Positions 41,111 to 50,108 of a stretch of DNA of 64,000 nucleotides are shown here, piece by piece. The stretch is from Lysobacter niastensis (lineage in GTDB: Bacteria > Pseudomonadota > Gammaproteobacteria > Xanthomonadales > Xanthomonadaceae). The stretch is taken from positions 240,705-304,704 of the forward strand of contig NZ_JADLZT010000007.1 in assembly GCF_015453285.1 (NCBI RefSeq), in the 5' to 3' direction. Below the pieces are notes generated by a model. The model ran no database searches, was not told where the DNA came from, and was given only the letters and a program-made list of their open reading frames with translations. The translations under genes were made by a program, and so were the position numbers. Numbering within the stretch: the stretch's first letter is position 1; each line of letters begins with the position of its first letter.

Positions 41111-43504
41111 GTGAACGCCGCTGTCGCCAGTGAGATTGAAGCTGCCGAGGGCACCTGCCACCACTGCGGCGAGGCGCTGCGTGCCGATGCCGTGTTCAAT
41201 GGCGGCCTCGGTTATTGCTGCCACGGCTGCGCCGCTGCTTCGGAGTGGATTGCCAGCGCACACCTGGACGATTACTACCGGCTGCGCAGCACGCCAGCCG
41301 GCCGCGTCGATGCCGACCCGGCCGATTTCAGCGCATGGGACCGCGACGCCGTGATCGCCGGCCACAGCCGCGAAGTGCCGGGCGGCCGCGAGATCACCGT
41401 GCTCACCGATGCGATGCGCTGCGCGGCCTGCGCCTGGCTGATCGATCGCGCACTGCGCCGGCACGCCGGCGTGCTCGATGCCGTCGCCAACGCAGTGACG
41501 GGACGGATCACCGTCAGCTGGGACCCCGCTCGCGTTGCGCTGTCGGTGCTGATGTCGCGGCTCGCCGCGCTCGGCTACCGGCCGTGGCTCGCCACCGGCG
41601 AGGCGCGCGAGCAGGCGCAGAAGCGCGAACGCCGGCGCTGGCTGATGCGCCTGGGCGTGGCCGGGCTCGGCGCGGTGCAGGCGATGATGTTCGCCGAGGC
41701 GCTGTACCTCGATACCGCGCAGCAGATGCCGATCGCCACACGCGACTTCTTCCGCTGGATCACCTTCCTGGTATCGACGCCGGTGGTGTTCTACGCCGGC
41801 TGGCCATTCCTCGAAGGTATGTGGCGCGAACTGCGCGGCCGCCGCATCGGCATGGACACGCTGATCGCCGGCTCGACGCTGCTCGCCTATTTCGCCAGCC
41901 TGCTCGAAACGCTGCGCGGCGGACCGCACGTCTGGTACGACGCGGCGGTGATGTTCGTGCTGCTGTTGCTGGTGTCGCGCATGTTCGACCAGCGTGCACG
42001 CGGCATCGCCAGCGCGCAGGTCGATGCGCTGGCGCGGGCGCGGCCGGTGCTGGCCACGCGCGAGGGCGCGAACGGCAGCCGCGAACAGGTTCCGCTGGCC
42101 GAACTTGGCGTCGGCGACGTCGCCTGGGTCGCGGCCGGCGAGACGGTTCCGGCCGATGGCGAGCTGATGGATCACGACGCGGCGTTCGACGAGGCGCTGA
42201 TCACCGGCGAATCGACGCCGGTGCGGCGCGTTCCCGGCGACATCGCGCTGGCCGGCAGCCTGTGCCGCGAGCATCCGGCGCGGCTGCGCGTGGTGCGCAC
42301 CGGCAGCGACACGCAACTTTCGCAGCTGACCCGCCTGGTCGAACAGGCGCAGGGCTCGCGTCCGGCATTGGCCCTGCTGGCCGATCGCGTGGCCGGCGTC
42401 TTCGTCGTCGCGCTGCTGCTGTGCGCGCTCGCGGTCTACGCCTGGTGGCGCCAGCACGATCCGGCGCGGGCATTGGAGGTCACGCTGGCGGTTCTGGTGG
42501 TCAGCTGCCCGTGCGCGTTGTCTCTGGCGATACCGACCGCGCTGACCGCCGCGCACGGCGCGCTGGCGCGCATCGGTGTGCTCGGCGTGCGTGGCGACGC
42601 GCTCGCCACGCTGGCGCGCGTGGATCGCGTCGTGTTCGACAAGACCGGCACGCTCAGCCAGGGCAAGCCCGAACTGGAAGGCGTCGAAACGTTCGGACTC
42701 GCACGCGAGGACGCCCTTCGCATCGCCGCCGCGCTTGAACATGGCAGCCGCCATCCGCTGGCGCAGGCGTTCGCCCACATCGCCTCGCACGACCGCGTCG
42801 AGGCCCCGCGCTCCGTGCCGGGACTCGGCCTGGAAGCGCGCATCGACGGTCACACGTGGCGGCTCGGCCGCGCCGACTTCGCCGCCGCACGCGACGACGA
42901 CGGTGCGCTGTGGCTGGGCGACGGCGGGCGCGCATCGGCACGTTTCGCCATCCGTGAAGCACTGCGTCCCGACGCCGCCGCCGCGGTCGCCGCGCTGCAG
43001 GCGCAGGGCTTGTCCGTCGAACTTTGCAGCGGCGATGCCGCGCCCGCGGTGCAGCGCTTCGCCGGCGCCGTTGGCATCGCCGATGCGCGTGCACGGCTGT
43101 CTCCGGAACAGAAGCTTGAGCACATGCGTTCGTTGCAGGCGCGCGGCGACGTGGTCGCCATGATCGGCGACGGCCTCAACGATGCGCCGGTGCTGGCCGG
43201 CGCCGACGTGTCGCTGGCGATGGCCGAGGGTGCGGCCCTGGCTCAGCGCGCCGCCGACTTCGTCGTCACCAGCCCGTCGCTGCTGCGCATCCCGCAAGCC
43301 GTCGCGCTGGCGCGGCGCACGCAGTCGATCGTGCGCCAGAACCTGGCGTGGGCGATCGGCTACAACCTGCTGGCGCTGCCGCTGGCCGCCGCCGGACTGG
43401 TCACGCCGTGGCTCGCGGCGATCGGCATGGCGGCATCGTCGCTGCTGGTCACGCTCAACGCGCTGCGTCTGGGCCGCGCGCCGAAGGAAGGGCTGGCGCC
43501 ATGA
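41111..43504 (+). CDS. ccoI: Copper-exporting P1B ATPase for cbb3 assembly (CcoI/FixI)
   Basis: The 797-residue P-type ATPase moves copper into the periplasm for the oxidase. It begins at GTG 41111 and carries an N-terminal Cys-rich module (CHHCGEALR, CCHGCAAAS), an HMA domain with MRCAACAWLID, eight predicted helices, the TGES loop, the ion-channel motif SCPCALSLAIPTAL, DKTGTLSQGKPELEG (phosphorylated Asp), and GDGLNDAPVLAGADVSLAM. The CcoI branch, rather than detoxifying CopA, is supported by the N-terminal module and the cco context. It overlaps ccoS by 4 nt. Confidence 0.96.
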   Translation: MNAAVASEIEAAEGTCHHCGEALRADAVFNGGLGYCCHGCAAASEWIASAHLDDYYRLRSTPAGRVDADPADFSAWDRDAVIAGHSREVPGGREITVLTDAMRCAACAWLIDRALRRHAGVLDAVANAVTGRITVSWDPARVALSVLMSRLAALGYRPWLATGEAREQAQKRERRRWLMRLGVAGLGAVQAMMFAEALYLDTAQQMPIATRDFFRWITFLVSTPVVFYAGWPFLEGMWRELRGRRIGMDTLIAGSTLLAYFASLLETLRGGPHVWYDAAVMFVLLLLVSRMFDQRARGIASAQVDALARARPVLATREGANGSREQVPLAELGVGDVAWVAAGETVPADGELMDHDAAFDEALITGESTPVRRVPGDIALAGSLCREHPARLRVVRTGSDTQLSQLTRLVEQAQGSRPALALLADRVAGVFVVALLLCALAVYAWWRQHDPARALEVTLAVLVVSCPCALSLAIPTALTAAHGALARIGVLGVRGDALATLARVDRVVFDKTGTLSQGKPELEGVETFGLAREDALRIAAALEHGSRHPLAQAFAHIASHDRVEAPRSVPGLGLEARIDGHTWRLGRADFAAARDDDGALWLGDGGRASARFAIREALRPDAAAAVAALQAQGLSVELCSGDAAPAVQRFAGAVGIADARARLSPEQKLEHMRSLQARGDVVAMIGDGLNDAPVLAGADVSLAMAEGAALAQRAADFVVTSPSLLRIPQAVALARRTQSIVRQNLAWAIGYNLLALPLAAAGLVTPWLAAIGMAASSLLVTLNALRLGRAPKEGLAP

Positions 43505-43722
43505 CCATCCTGCTGCTGCTCGTTCCGATCAGCCTGGTGCTGCTGGGCGTTGCGATAGGACTGTTCGTGTGGGCGGTGAAGCGCGGCCAGTTCGACGACC
43601 TCGACACGCCGGCGATCGACATCCTGCGCGACGATCACGCGACCGTGCGTGGCGAGGAACGACGCAATGAAGCCGGGCGCGGCGATAAGGCGGACAGCGA
43701 GGAGCGCACCGATGGCGGTTGA
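43501..43722 (+). CDS. ccoS: cbb3-type oxidase assembly protein CcoS
   Basis: The 73-residue protein has one helix (TILLLLVPISLVLLGVAIGL) followed by FVWAVKRGQFDDLDTPAIDI, the CcoS signature in which the xGQFDDLxxP segment is diagnostic. CcoS is needed for cofactor insertion in the oxidase. The hydrophilic tail (about 45-73) is longer than in many homologues. It overlaps ccoI by 4 nt and the next gene by 11 nt. Confidence 0.93.
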   Translation: MTILLLLVPISLVLLGVAIGLFVWAVKRGQFDDLDTPAIDILRDDHATVRGEERRNEAGRGDKADSEERTDGG

Positions 43723-44428
43723 CTGGCTCGCGCTGGGCGCCGCGATGCTGGCCGGCCTGCTCGGCGGCGTGCACTGCGCCGCGATGTGCGGCGGCATCGC
43801 CACCGGCTTCTGCGCCAGCAGCGCTTCACCGTGGGTCGCGCTGGAAGCCAACCTCGGACGCATCTTCGGCTACACGGTCGCCGGGGCGATTGCCGGTGGT
43901 TTCGGCCATGGCATCGTCGAGGTGGCGCGCGTCGAAGGCCTGGCGCTGACGCTGCGCATGCTCGCCGGCGCGGTGCTGGTGCTGGTCGCGCTGCGGCTGC
44001 TCGACCGGCGCGGCCGGCTCGCGTTCCTGTCGAAGCCCGGCCAGCACGCCTGGCGCCTGCTGCGTCCGTTGCAGCAGCGACTGTTGCCGGCCGACACGCG
44101 CGCCAAGCGTATCGGCCTGGCGGTGTTGTGGGGGTGGCTGCCGTGCGGACTCAGCACGACGCTGCTGGCGGCGGCGTGGCTGCAGGCACATGCGTTGAAT
44201 GGCGCGCTGCTGATGCTGGCGTTCGGACTCGGCACGCTGCCGGTGATGCTGCCGCTGACCTGGAGCGGCGCACGTCTCGGGCGCTGGCTGCAGACACGCT
44301 GGCGCCACGCCGCGGCGATGCTGGTGCTGATGGCCGGCGTGATGACGCTGACCGCGCCGTGGCTGATGCAGGTACCGGCGCTGCACACGCTGCTCGGCGC
44401 GCTGGGATGCAGCACGCTGCCGGCTTGA
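43712..44428 (+). CDS. SafE/DsbD_2-type membrane protein of the cco cluster
   Basis: The 238-residue protein has about six helices and belongs to the sulfite exporter TauE/SafE-like (DsbD_2) family found next to ccoS in many proteobacteria. The first helix region contains GLLGGVHCAAMCGGIATGFC, whose HCxxMC motif could bind a metal. Later, WGWLPCGLSTTLLAAAWLQA and FGLGTLPVMLPLTWSGARLG are typical. A role in copper or redox supply to the oxidase is plausible but unproven. I chose ATG 43712, 11 nt inside ccoS, over an upstream frame with a non-hydrophobic extension. Confidence 0.85.
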   Translation: MAVDWLALGAAMLAGLLGGVHCAAMCGGIATGFCASSASPWVALEANLGRIFGYTVAGAIAGGFGHGIVEVARVEGLALTLRMLAGAVLVLVALRLLDRRGRLAFLSKPGQHAWRLLRPLQQRLLPADTRAKRIGLAVLWGWLPCGLSTTLLAAAWLQAHALNGALLMLAFGLGTLPVMLPLTWSGARLGRWLQTRWRHAAAMLVLMAGVMTLTAPWLMQVPALHTLLGALGCSTLPA

Positions 44429-44469
44429 TGTAACGAAGGCGGTTGGGCGAGGCGACGGGCGCGCCAAGG

Positions 44470-44517
44470 CGCCCTCATCCGCCCTTCGGGCACCTTCTCC
44501 CGCGCGCGGGAGAAGGG
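44470..44517. repeat. Half composite palindromic repeat, copy A3
   Basis: GCCCTCATCCGCCCTTCGGG followed by a TTCTCCCGC/GCGGGAGAA palindrome matches one half of the repeats flanking hslV. It lies between the convergent SafE-like and fnr genes, 6 nt from the fnr stop, and could act as a bidirectional end for both transcripts. Confidence 0.8.
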
Positions 44518-44523
44518 AATCAT

Positions 44524-45288
44524 TTACGCCCTGCGCGTACGGCGCTCCGCCTCCGCGGATTCACCACCGTGCGCCAGGCGCATCAGTTCAGCCGCATCGA
44601 GGATCTCGACGCGGCGGCCGGTCACCGCGATCACTTCGTCTTCCTGCAGGCGGGTGAAGCCACGGCTGACGGTTTCCAGCGCCAGGCCGAGGTAGCGCGC
44701 GATGTCCTCGCGGCTCATCGGCAGCTTGAAGTGCGTGCCGGACTCGCCGATGTGGCGGAAGCGTTCGGCCAGCCCGTGCAGGAACAGCGCGATGCGCTCG
44801 TTCGCCTGGCGCCGCACCAGCATGCCGAGGTGGTCCTGGTCGCGGCCGACGCTTTGACCGATCACGCGCAGCAGCTGCTGCTGCAGGCTCGGCAGCTGCG
44901 AGGCGACCTCCGCCAGCAGGTCGAAGGGGACTTCGCAGACATTCGCAGTGGTCAGCGCCACCGCTTCGCAGCGGTGCTCGCCGGCCCCGAGCGCATCCAG
45001 CCCGATCAGTTCGCCGGGCAGGTGGAATCCGACGATCTGCTCTTCGCCATCCTCGCTGATGCTCACGGTCTTGAAGGCGCCATCGCGGGCGACGTACACC
45101 GCGTTCAAGGCATCGCCGGGGCGAAACAGGCGTTCGCCGCGCTCGACCGGGCGGCGGCGCCGGACGATGTCGTCCAGGCGCTGCAGGTCGTTCGGATCGA
45201 TACCGGCGGGAAGGCACAGCTGCTGCAGCGAGCATTGCGCGCAGCCCCGGCGCAGTCGCGCCACATCCAGAACCATCGAATCGGCCAT
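44524..45288 (-). CDS. fnr: FNR/Anr-type oxygen-sensing transcription regulator
   Basis: The 254-residue CRP/FNR-family regulator has N-terminal cysteines at 16, 19 and 25 (GCAQCSLQQLCLPAG) and a fourth in ANVCEVPFDLL, the set that holds the oxygen-labile [4Fe-4S] cluster. The C-terminal helix-turn-helix SREDIARYLGLALETVSRGF has the E..SR residues that read TTGAT half-sites. The start at 45288 (MADSMVL) matches the family N-terminus better than the longer frame to 45354. It should control the two FNR boxes before hemN and ccoN in this window. Confidence 0.95.
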   Translation of the reverse strand: MADSMVLDVARLRRGCAQCSLQQLCLPAGIDPNDLQRLDDIVRRRRPVERGERLFRPGDALNAVYVARDGAFKTVSISEDGEEQIVGFHLPGELIGLDALGAGEHRCEAVALTTANVCEVPFDLLAEVASQLPSLQQQLLRVIGQSVGRDQDHLGMLVRRQANERIALFLHGLAERFRHIGESGTHFKLPMSREDIARYLGLALETVSRGFTRLQEDEVIAVTGRRVEILDAAELMRLAHGGESAEAERRTRRA

Positions 45289-45408
45289 GGCATGTATTTT
45301 GCCATGAATGTGACTTTCGAGCCCGAATCTCCGGGAGACGGCGTGGTTCAGCAAAGTGACCGGAGGCGCGGCGCCACGGGGGCGCCGGGCCCTGCCGCCA
45401 CGCGCCGC

Positions 45409-46416
45409 TCAGGACTTCAGGAACGCCAGCATGTCGGCGTTGAGCTTGTCCTTGTGGGTATCCGTGATGCCGTGCGGCGCGCCGGGATAGACGATCAGCT
45501 TGTTGTTCTTGATCAGCTTGGCCGAGGCGCGGGCGGACGCGTCGATCGGCACCACCTGGTCGTCGTCGCCATGCACGATCAGCGTCGGCACGTCGAACTT
45601 CCCCAGGTCCTCGGTGAAGTCGGTTTCCGAGAACGCCTTGATGCTGTCGTAGGTGTTCTTGTGCCCGCCCATCATGCCCTGCAGCCACCAGAAATCGATC
45701 ATGCCCTGCGACGGCTTGGCGCCCGGCCGGTTGAAGCCGAAGAACGGTCCGGCCGGCACGTCCTTGTAGAACTGCGAGCGGTTCTCCAGCTGCGCCTTGC
45801 GCAGGCCATCGAACACGTCGATCGGCAGGCCGCCGGGATTCTTGTCGGTCTTCACCATCAGCGGCGGCACCGCCGAGATCAGGCCCGCTTTCTTCACGCG
45901 CTTGGTGCCGTGCCGGCCGATGTAGCGCGCCACTTCGCCGCCGCCGGTGGAGAAGCCGAAGATGGAGATGTCCTTCACGTCGAGCATGTCGAGCAGCTGG
46001 GCCAGGTCGTCGGCGTAGTGGTCCATGTCGTTGCCATCCCATGGCTGGCTGGAACGGCCATGGCCGCGACGGTCGTGCGCGATCACCCGGAAGCCGTTGT
46101 CCGCCAGGAAGATCATCTGCGACTCCCAGCTGTCGGACGACAGCGGCCAGCCGTGGCACAACACGACCACCGGGCCGCTGCCCCAGTCCTTGTAGTAGAT
46201 CTGCGTGCCGTCTTTGGTGGTGAATGTGCTCACGATCTCTCTCCGGGGAGTGGTGGGAGTGGGGGCTGCGGCGGTCGACGCCGGCTCGGTAGGCGGCGAC
46301 TGCGCTGTGCACGCGACGAGCGGGAGCACCGCGCCGACGGCCATCGCCGCCGCACCGCCGGCCAGCAATGCACGGCGCAGTTCATCGACTTCAGTGGGGG
46401 ATGGATGGGTGGGCAT
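45409..46416 (-). CDS. Alpha/beta hydrolase (non-haem chloroperoxidase-like) with signal peptide
   Basis: The 335-residue protein has an alpha/beta-hydrolase domain from about residue 63 ([19 protein letters not shown]). [18 protein letters not shown], the nucleophile motif [19 protein letters not shown], Asp in [20 protein letters not shown] and His in [14 protein letters not shown] complete it. Such proteins are called non-haem chloroperoxidases but are mostly esterases. The first 62 residues hold [20 protein letters not shown], a Tat/lipoprotein-type signal ending LVAC, plus a Pro/Thr/Ala linker. An internal GTG with a strong ribosome-binding site could also produce a cytosolic form. Confidence 0.85.
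   Translation of the reverse strand: MPTHPSPTEVDELRRALLAGGAAAMAVGAVLPLVACTAQSPPTEPASTAAAPTPTTPRREIVSTFTTKDGTQIYYKDWGSGPVVVLCHGWPLSSDSWESQMIFLADNGFRVIAHDRRGHGRSSQPWDGNDMDHYADDLAQLLDMLDVKDISIFGFSTGGGEVARYIGRHGTKRVKKAGLISAVPPLMVKTDKNPGGLPIDVFDGLRKAQLENRSQFYKDVPAGPFFGFNRPGAKPSQGMIDFWWLQGMMGGHKNTYDSIKAFSETDFTEDLGKFDVPTLIVHGDDDQVVPIDASARASAKLIKNNKLIVYPGAPHGITDTHKDKLNADMLAFLKS
46231..46250 (-). promoter_or_regulatory. Internal ribosome-binding site and GTG in hydrolase gene
   Basis: On the minus strand GGAG (46244-46241) lies 7 nt before an in-frame GTG (46233-46231) at codon 62. The codon starts exactly where the conserved hydrolase domain begins, since most family members start with a Met at this point. 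A second, signal-less 274-residue product could be made from here. Either this is the true start and the upstream frame is fortuitous, or both forms exist. Confidence 0.6.
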
Positions 46417-46737
46417 GCGCGCCTCGCGGGAATCTCACGCGCCGGTGCGTTCCGGCACGCCCTAGGGTTGGCGAGCGCCGTGCACGATGTCGTGTACCAG
46501 CGTGCGGGCCTCTTCATACAAAAGCAGCGGCCAGCCGGCTCGCGGCCTCGATGAACCGGCCCCGCTGGAACACCGGCCTGCTCCCCACATGGCCGATGGG
46601 TGGACGTCGCATGGGGGACGAATATGGGGACAGGCCCCGCGCAATCTGGGGAATGCTCCCGATGTGGGCGGAGCCGCCGATTCCTACGATGTCACCACGG
46701 TCCGCACCCGGACTGCCCGCCATCAAGGAAAGCCGCC
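46417..46737. other. Non-coding gap of 321 bp
   Basis: This divergent region separates the hydrolase gene from the small protein genes. It contains G-rich stretches near 46610-46640 and an AAGGAA ribosome-binding site at its right end for the next gene. Open frames crossing it are low in coding character and are rejected. I see no clear promoter consensus, repeat or RNA. Confidence 0.5.
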
Positions 46738-47016
46738 ATGTCCCGCTACATCGTCGAACTTGCCTCCTCCGCCGGCCTCGTCGCTCCGCAGTCCGGCCGC
46801 CGCGACCTCTTCGCCCCGATCCCGGGCGACAGCGAAGCCGCGTGGGTGCGTGCCGAGGCGGCCCTGGAAGAGGTCCTGCGCGTTCAGGACGAAGCGCCGG
46901 TCCGCCATGTGCACAACGCGCGCGACTTCGGCATCGGTTACGGCAACAGCTCCGGCTACGGCACCGATCGCCACTACGTCAGCGACTGGAACCCGCCGCG
47001 CTTCAGCTTCCGCTGA
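46738..47016 (+). CDS. Small hypothetical protein upstream of DUF4242 gene
   Basis: The 92-residue soluble protein begins MSRYIVELASSAGLVAPQSG, preceded by AAGGAA at good spacing. The central part is Ala/Glu-rich and helical (DSEAAWVRAEAALEEVLRVQ); the C-terminal part is Gly/Ser/Tyr-rich (RDFGIGYGNSSGYGTDRHYV). Its first residues resemble the MPRYLVER start of the next gene product, so the two may be loosely related or co-regulated. I recognise no family. Confidence 0.6.
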   Translation: MSRYIVELASSAGLVAPQSGRRDLFAPIPGDSEAAWVRAEAALEEVLRVQDEAPVRHVHNARDFGIGYGNSSGYGTDRHYVSDWNPPRFSFR

Positions 47017-47107
47017 TCCGTGCACACGCGTCATCACTGCAACAACCACGCCAATCCCTCCGCACCTGCCACGCGGTCACGGCAACGACAAACGAAGGAC
47101 ATCGGCA

Positions 47108-47380
47108 ATGCCCCGCTATCTGGTCGAACGCACGTTCGCGGACGCCCTGTCGATTCCCGTGGATGCGGAGGGCGCGCGGTTCTGCGCGAAGATCGCCGGC
47201 GTCAATGGCGACTGCGGAGTCACCTGGCTGCACTCCTATGTCAGCGCGGACCGCAGGAAGACGTTCTGCATCTACGATGCGCCCGCGCCGGAAGCGATCC
47301 GCCAGGTCGCGCGCCGTAACGGCCTTCCGGTCACCAGCATCACCGAGATCTCGGTGCTGGAGCCGTACTTCTACTTCTGA
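47108..47380 (+). CDS. DUF4242 domain protein
   Basis: The 90-residue protein matches DUF4242, small ferredoxin-like (alpha/beta) proteins of which a Streptomyces member binds nickel. PRYLVERTFADALSIPVDA, GDCGVTWLHSYVSADRRKTF and CIYDAPAPEAIRQVARRNGL are typical, as is the C-terminal ITEISVLEPYFYF. Two cysteines and one His are conserved positions in the family. The function is unknown. It follows the preceding small gene by 91 bp and precedes the LuxR-type regulator. Confidence 0.85.
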   Translation: MPRYLVERTFADALSIPVDAEGARFCAKIAGVNGDCGVTWLHSYVSADRRKTFCIYDAPAPEAIRQVARRNGLPVTSITEISVLEPYFYF

Positions 47381-47504
47381 ACGCGTGCTTCTTTGCGCGT
47401 GACCGGCACGATGCTTGCGCGGGGCGATGGCCCGGCGCGGGCGCTGCGTGCGTTGGGGGATAATCGACACGATCCCTCGGAGCCGCGATCCGGACGGTCG
47501 CGAT

Positions 47505-50096
47505 GTGGACGATACCGTGGAGCTGATCGAACGAGACCAGGCCCTGCAACTGCTGCAAGGTGCGCTCGACGTGGCCGGACACGGTTCCGGCCGCACCGCG
47601 CTGGTGTGCGGCGAAGCAGGCATCGGCAAGACCTCGCTCGTCACGCAGCTGGTATCCATGCAGGGCGATGCACGCGTGCTGTGGGGAGGCTGCGAAGCCT
47701 TGTTCTCGCCGCGCCCGCTCGGGCCGTTGTACGACATGGCAGGCGCACTCGGCGCGCCGCTGCGCGCGATGCTGGGTATCGAAGGCCGGCGCATCGAACT
47801 GTTCGCCGCGTTCCTCGCCGAACTGCAGGAAGCGCCTGGCACCACCATCATCGTGCTCGAGGACCTGCACTGGGCCGACGCGGCGACGCTCGACCTGGTG
47901 AAGTTCCTGGCGCGGCGCATACAGCGCGTTCGCGCCCTGATGGTGCTGAGCTACCGCGATGACGAGATCGGCGATCGCCACCCGTTGAAGCTGGTGCTGG
48001 GCGACCTGCCCGCCGACGCGGTCGTGCGCGTGCGCCTGCTGCCGCTGTCGGAACAGGGAGTGGCGGAACTGGCACGGCAATCCAGCCGTCCAGCCGAAGG
48101 TATCTACGCCGCGACCGGCGGTAATCCATTCTTCGTCACCGAGGCCTTGCGCGCCGACGGCCTGCCGGCGACGGTGCGCGACGCCGTACTCGCGCGTGCC
48201 GCGCGCCAGCCGCCGGAAGTGCGCGCCCTGCTCGATCTGGCGGCGATCGTGCCGGCGCGCATCGAGGCAGGCATCGTCGAGACGGTTCTGGCCCCGGCAC
48301 CGGCGGACATCAACGCGGCGCTGGCCTCCGGCCTGCTGCGGACCGACGGGCGCGCCTACGCGTTCCGCCACGAATTGGCGCGCATCGCGGTCGAAGAAGC
48401 GCTGCCGACACCGCTGGCGGCGACACTGCACGCGCGCGTGCTGGCCGAACTGGAGCGCTGCGGCTGTGCGGCGATGTCGCGACTGGTGCATCACGCGTCA
48501 GGCGCAGGCGACTCCGATGCGGTGTTGAAGTACGCATTGCAGGCCGGCGACCAGGCCGCTTCGCACGGCGCGCACTGCGAAGCGGCCAAGCTCTACGGCA
48601 CCGCGCTGGCGCACGCCGATGGAATGTTGCCGCCCGCGCTTGCGGAGCTGCAGGAGAAGCTCTCGTTCCAGTGCTACCTGACCGACCAGAACGAAACCGC
48701 CATCGCCGCGCGGCTGGCGGCACTGTCCATCTGGCGCGAACTCGGCGACGTGCGCCAGGAAGGCCGCACCCTGCGCTGGCTGTCGCGGCTGTACTGGTTC
48801 GGCGGGCAGAAGGTCGAAGCCGAGGCCTACGCGACCGACGCCGTGCAACTGCTGCAGGACCTGCCCGAGGACGAGGCCTATGCCTGGGCGCTGAGCAACC
48901 GCTCACAGCTGTACATGCTGTCGGGCCACACCGACGAATCGGTGGACTGGGGCATGCGCGCGATCGATCTGGCCACGCGCATCGGCAGCGCCGAGGTGCT
49001 GAGCCACGCGCTCAACAACGTCGGCACCGCGCTGTATTCGGCCGAACGGCCCGACGGCCGGCCGATGATCGAGCGCAGTCTGGAGATCGCGCTGGAGCAT
49101 GGCTTCGAGGAGCATGTCTCCCGCTGTTACGTGAACCTCGTCAGCACGGCGATCAAGAACCGCGAGTATGGCGACGCGCAGACGCGCATCGACGAGGCGA
49201 TGCGCTACTTCGCCGCGCGCGACCTGGATTCGTGGTCGAACTACATCTCGGCCTGGCAGGCGCGCCTGCTTTTCGAACAGGGACGCTGGGACGACGCCGC
49301 GCAGGGTGCCGCGCGGCTGGTGAACAGCCAGGGCGTGGCGGCGGTGACGCGGATCTGCGCGCTGGCCGTGCTGGCGCGGCTGCGCCTGCGCCGCGGCGAT
49401 CCCGGCGCGGAGGCATTGCTTGAGGAAGCGTCCACGCTGGCACGCAAGTCCGGCGAACTGCAGCGGCTGGCGCCGGTGGCGTGCGCCTTCGCCGAAGCGG
49501 CGTGGCTGGACGAGGAACGCGGCGTCGACGGCATCGTGCCGCAGACGCTGGAACTGGCCGAGCAGCGCCAGGATGCGCACTCGCTCGGCGAACTGCGCTA
49601 CTGGGTGCGCAAGCTCGGCATCACCGAGGCAGGGCCGGAGGGCGCGGAAGAACCGTACGCATTGATGATCGCGGGCCGCTGGCGCGAAGCCGCCGCGTTG
49701 TGGGAACGCCTTGGCTGTCCGTACGATCGCGCGCTCGCCCTGCTCGACGGCGACGAGGCCGCGCAGCGCGAAGCGTTGGCGCTGCTTGAAACCCTCGGCG
49801 CCTCGGCGGTGGTCAAGCACTGCCGCGAACGGCTGCGCGAGGCCGGCGTGCGAGGACTGGCACGCGGTCCGCGCGCGACCACCAGCGCCAATCCCGCCGG
49901 CTTGACCGTACGCGAGCTGCAGATCCTCGGCCTCCTCGCCGGTGGCCTGACCAACGCCGAGATCGCGCGCCGGCTCGTGCGGTCTGAGAAGACGGTGGAC
50001 CACCACATCTCGGCGATCCTGCGGAAGCTCGACGTGCGTTCGCGCGGCGAAGCGGCCAGCGTTGCCGGGCGCCTGGGTTTCCTCGCGCAGGACTGA
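47505..50096 (+). CDS. Large ATP-binding LuxR-family (LAL/MalT-like) regulator
   Basis: The ~863-residue regulator has an N-terminal AAA/NTPase domain with Walker A GEAGIGKT (about 36-43) and Walker B IIVLEDLHWADAATLDLVKF (about 120-139). A long helical TPR-like middle (about 330-770, e.g. NNVGTALYSAERPDGRPMIE) and a C-terminal LuxR helix-turn-helix follow (LTVRELQILGLLAGGLTNAE, then IARRLVRSEKTVDHHISAIL). LAL regulators use ATP and a small ligand to control transcription; the ligand and targets here are unknown. The GTG at 47505 is a best guess, and starts nearby are possible. The DUF4242 gene lies just upstream. Confidence 0.88.
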   Translation: MDDTVELIERDQALQLLQGALDVAGHGSGRTALVCGEAGIGKTSLVTQLVSMQGDARVLWGGCEALFSPRPLGPLYDMAGALGAPLRAMLGIEGRRIELFAAFLAELQEAPGTTIIVLEDLHWADAATLDLVKFLARRIQRVRALMVLSYRDDEIGDRHPLKLVLGDLPADAVVRVRLLPLSEQGVAELARQSSRPAEGIYAATGGNPFFVTEALRADGLPATVRDAVLARAARQPPEVRALLDLAAIVPARIEAGIVETVLAPAPADINAALASGLLRTDGRAYAFRHELARIAVEEALPTPLAATLHARVLAELERCGCAAMSRLVHHASGAGDSDAVLKYALQAGDQAASHGAHCEAAKLYGTALAHADGMLPPALAELQEKLSFQCYLTDQNETAIAARLAALSIWRELGDVRQEGRTLRWLSRLYWFGGQKVEAEAYATDAVQLLQDLPEDEAYAWALSNRSQLYMLSGHTDESVDWGMRAIDLATRIGSAEVLSHALNNVGTALYSAERPDGRPMIERSLEIALEHGFEEHVSRCYVNLVSTAIKNREYGDAQTRIDEAMRYFAARDLDSWSNYISAWQARLLFEQGRWDDAAQGAARLVNSQGVAAVTRICALAVLARLRLRRGDPGAEALLEEASTLARKSGELQRLAPVACAFAEAAWLDEERGVDGIVPQTLELAEQRQDAHSLGELRYWVRKLGITEAGPEGAEEPYALMIAGRWREAAALWERLGCPYDRALALLDGDEAAQREALALLETLGASAVVKHCRERLREAGVRGLARGPRATTSANPAGLTVRELQILGLLAGGLTNAEIARRLVRSEKTVDHHISAILRKLDVRSRGEAASVAGRLGFLAQD

Positions 50097-50108
50097 ACCG
50101 TTCGCCGA

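Noticed and set aside
40361..43297. Very long minus-strand open frame opposite ccoH and ccoI
   Set aside because: It lies antisense to genes with full motif sets. Its Arg/His/Gln-rich composition is what high-GC antisense frames produce, and no domain can be seen.
46487..46737. Open frame running through the gap before the small protein genes
   Set aside because: No ribosome-binding site, no domain and unbiased composition; the small genes downstream have their own sites.
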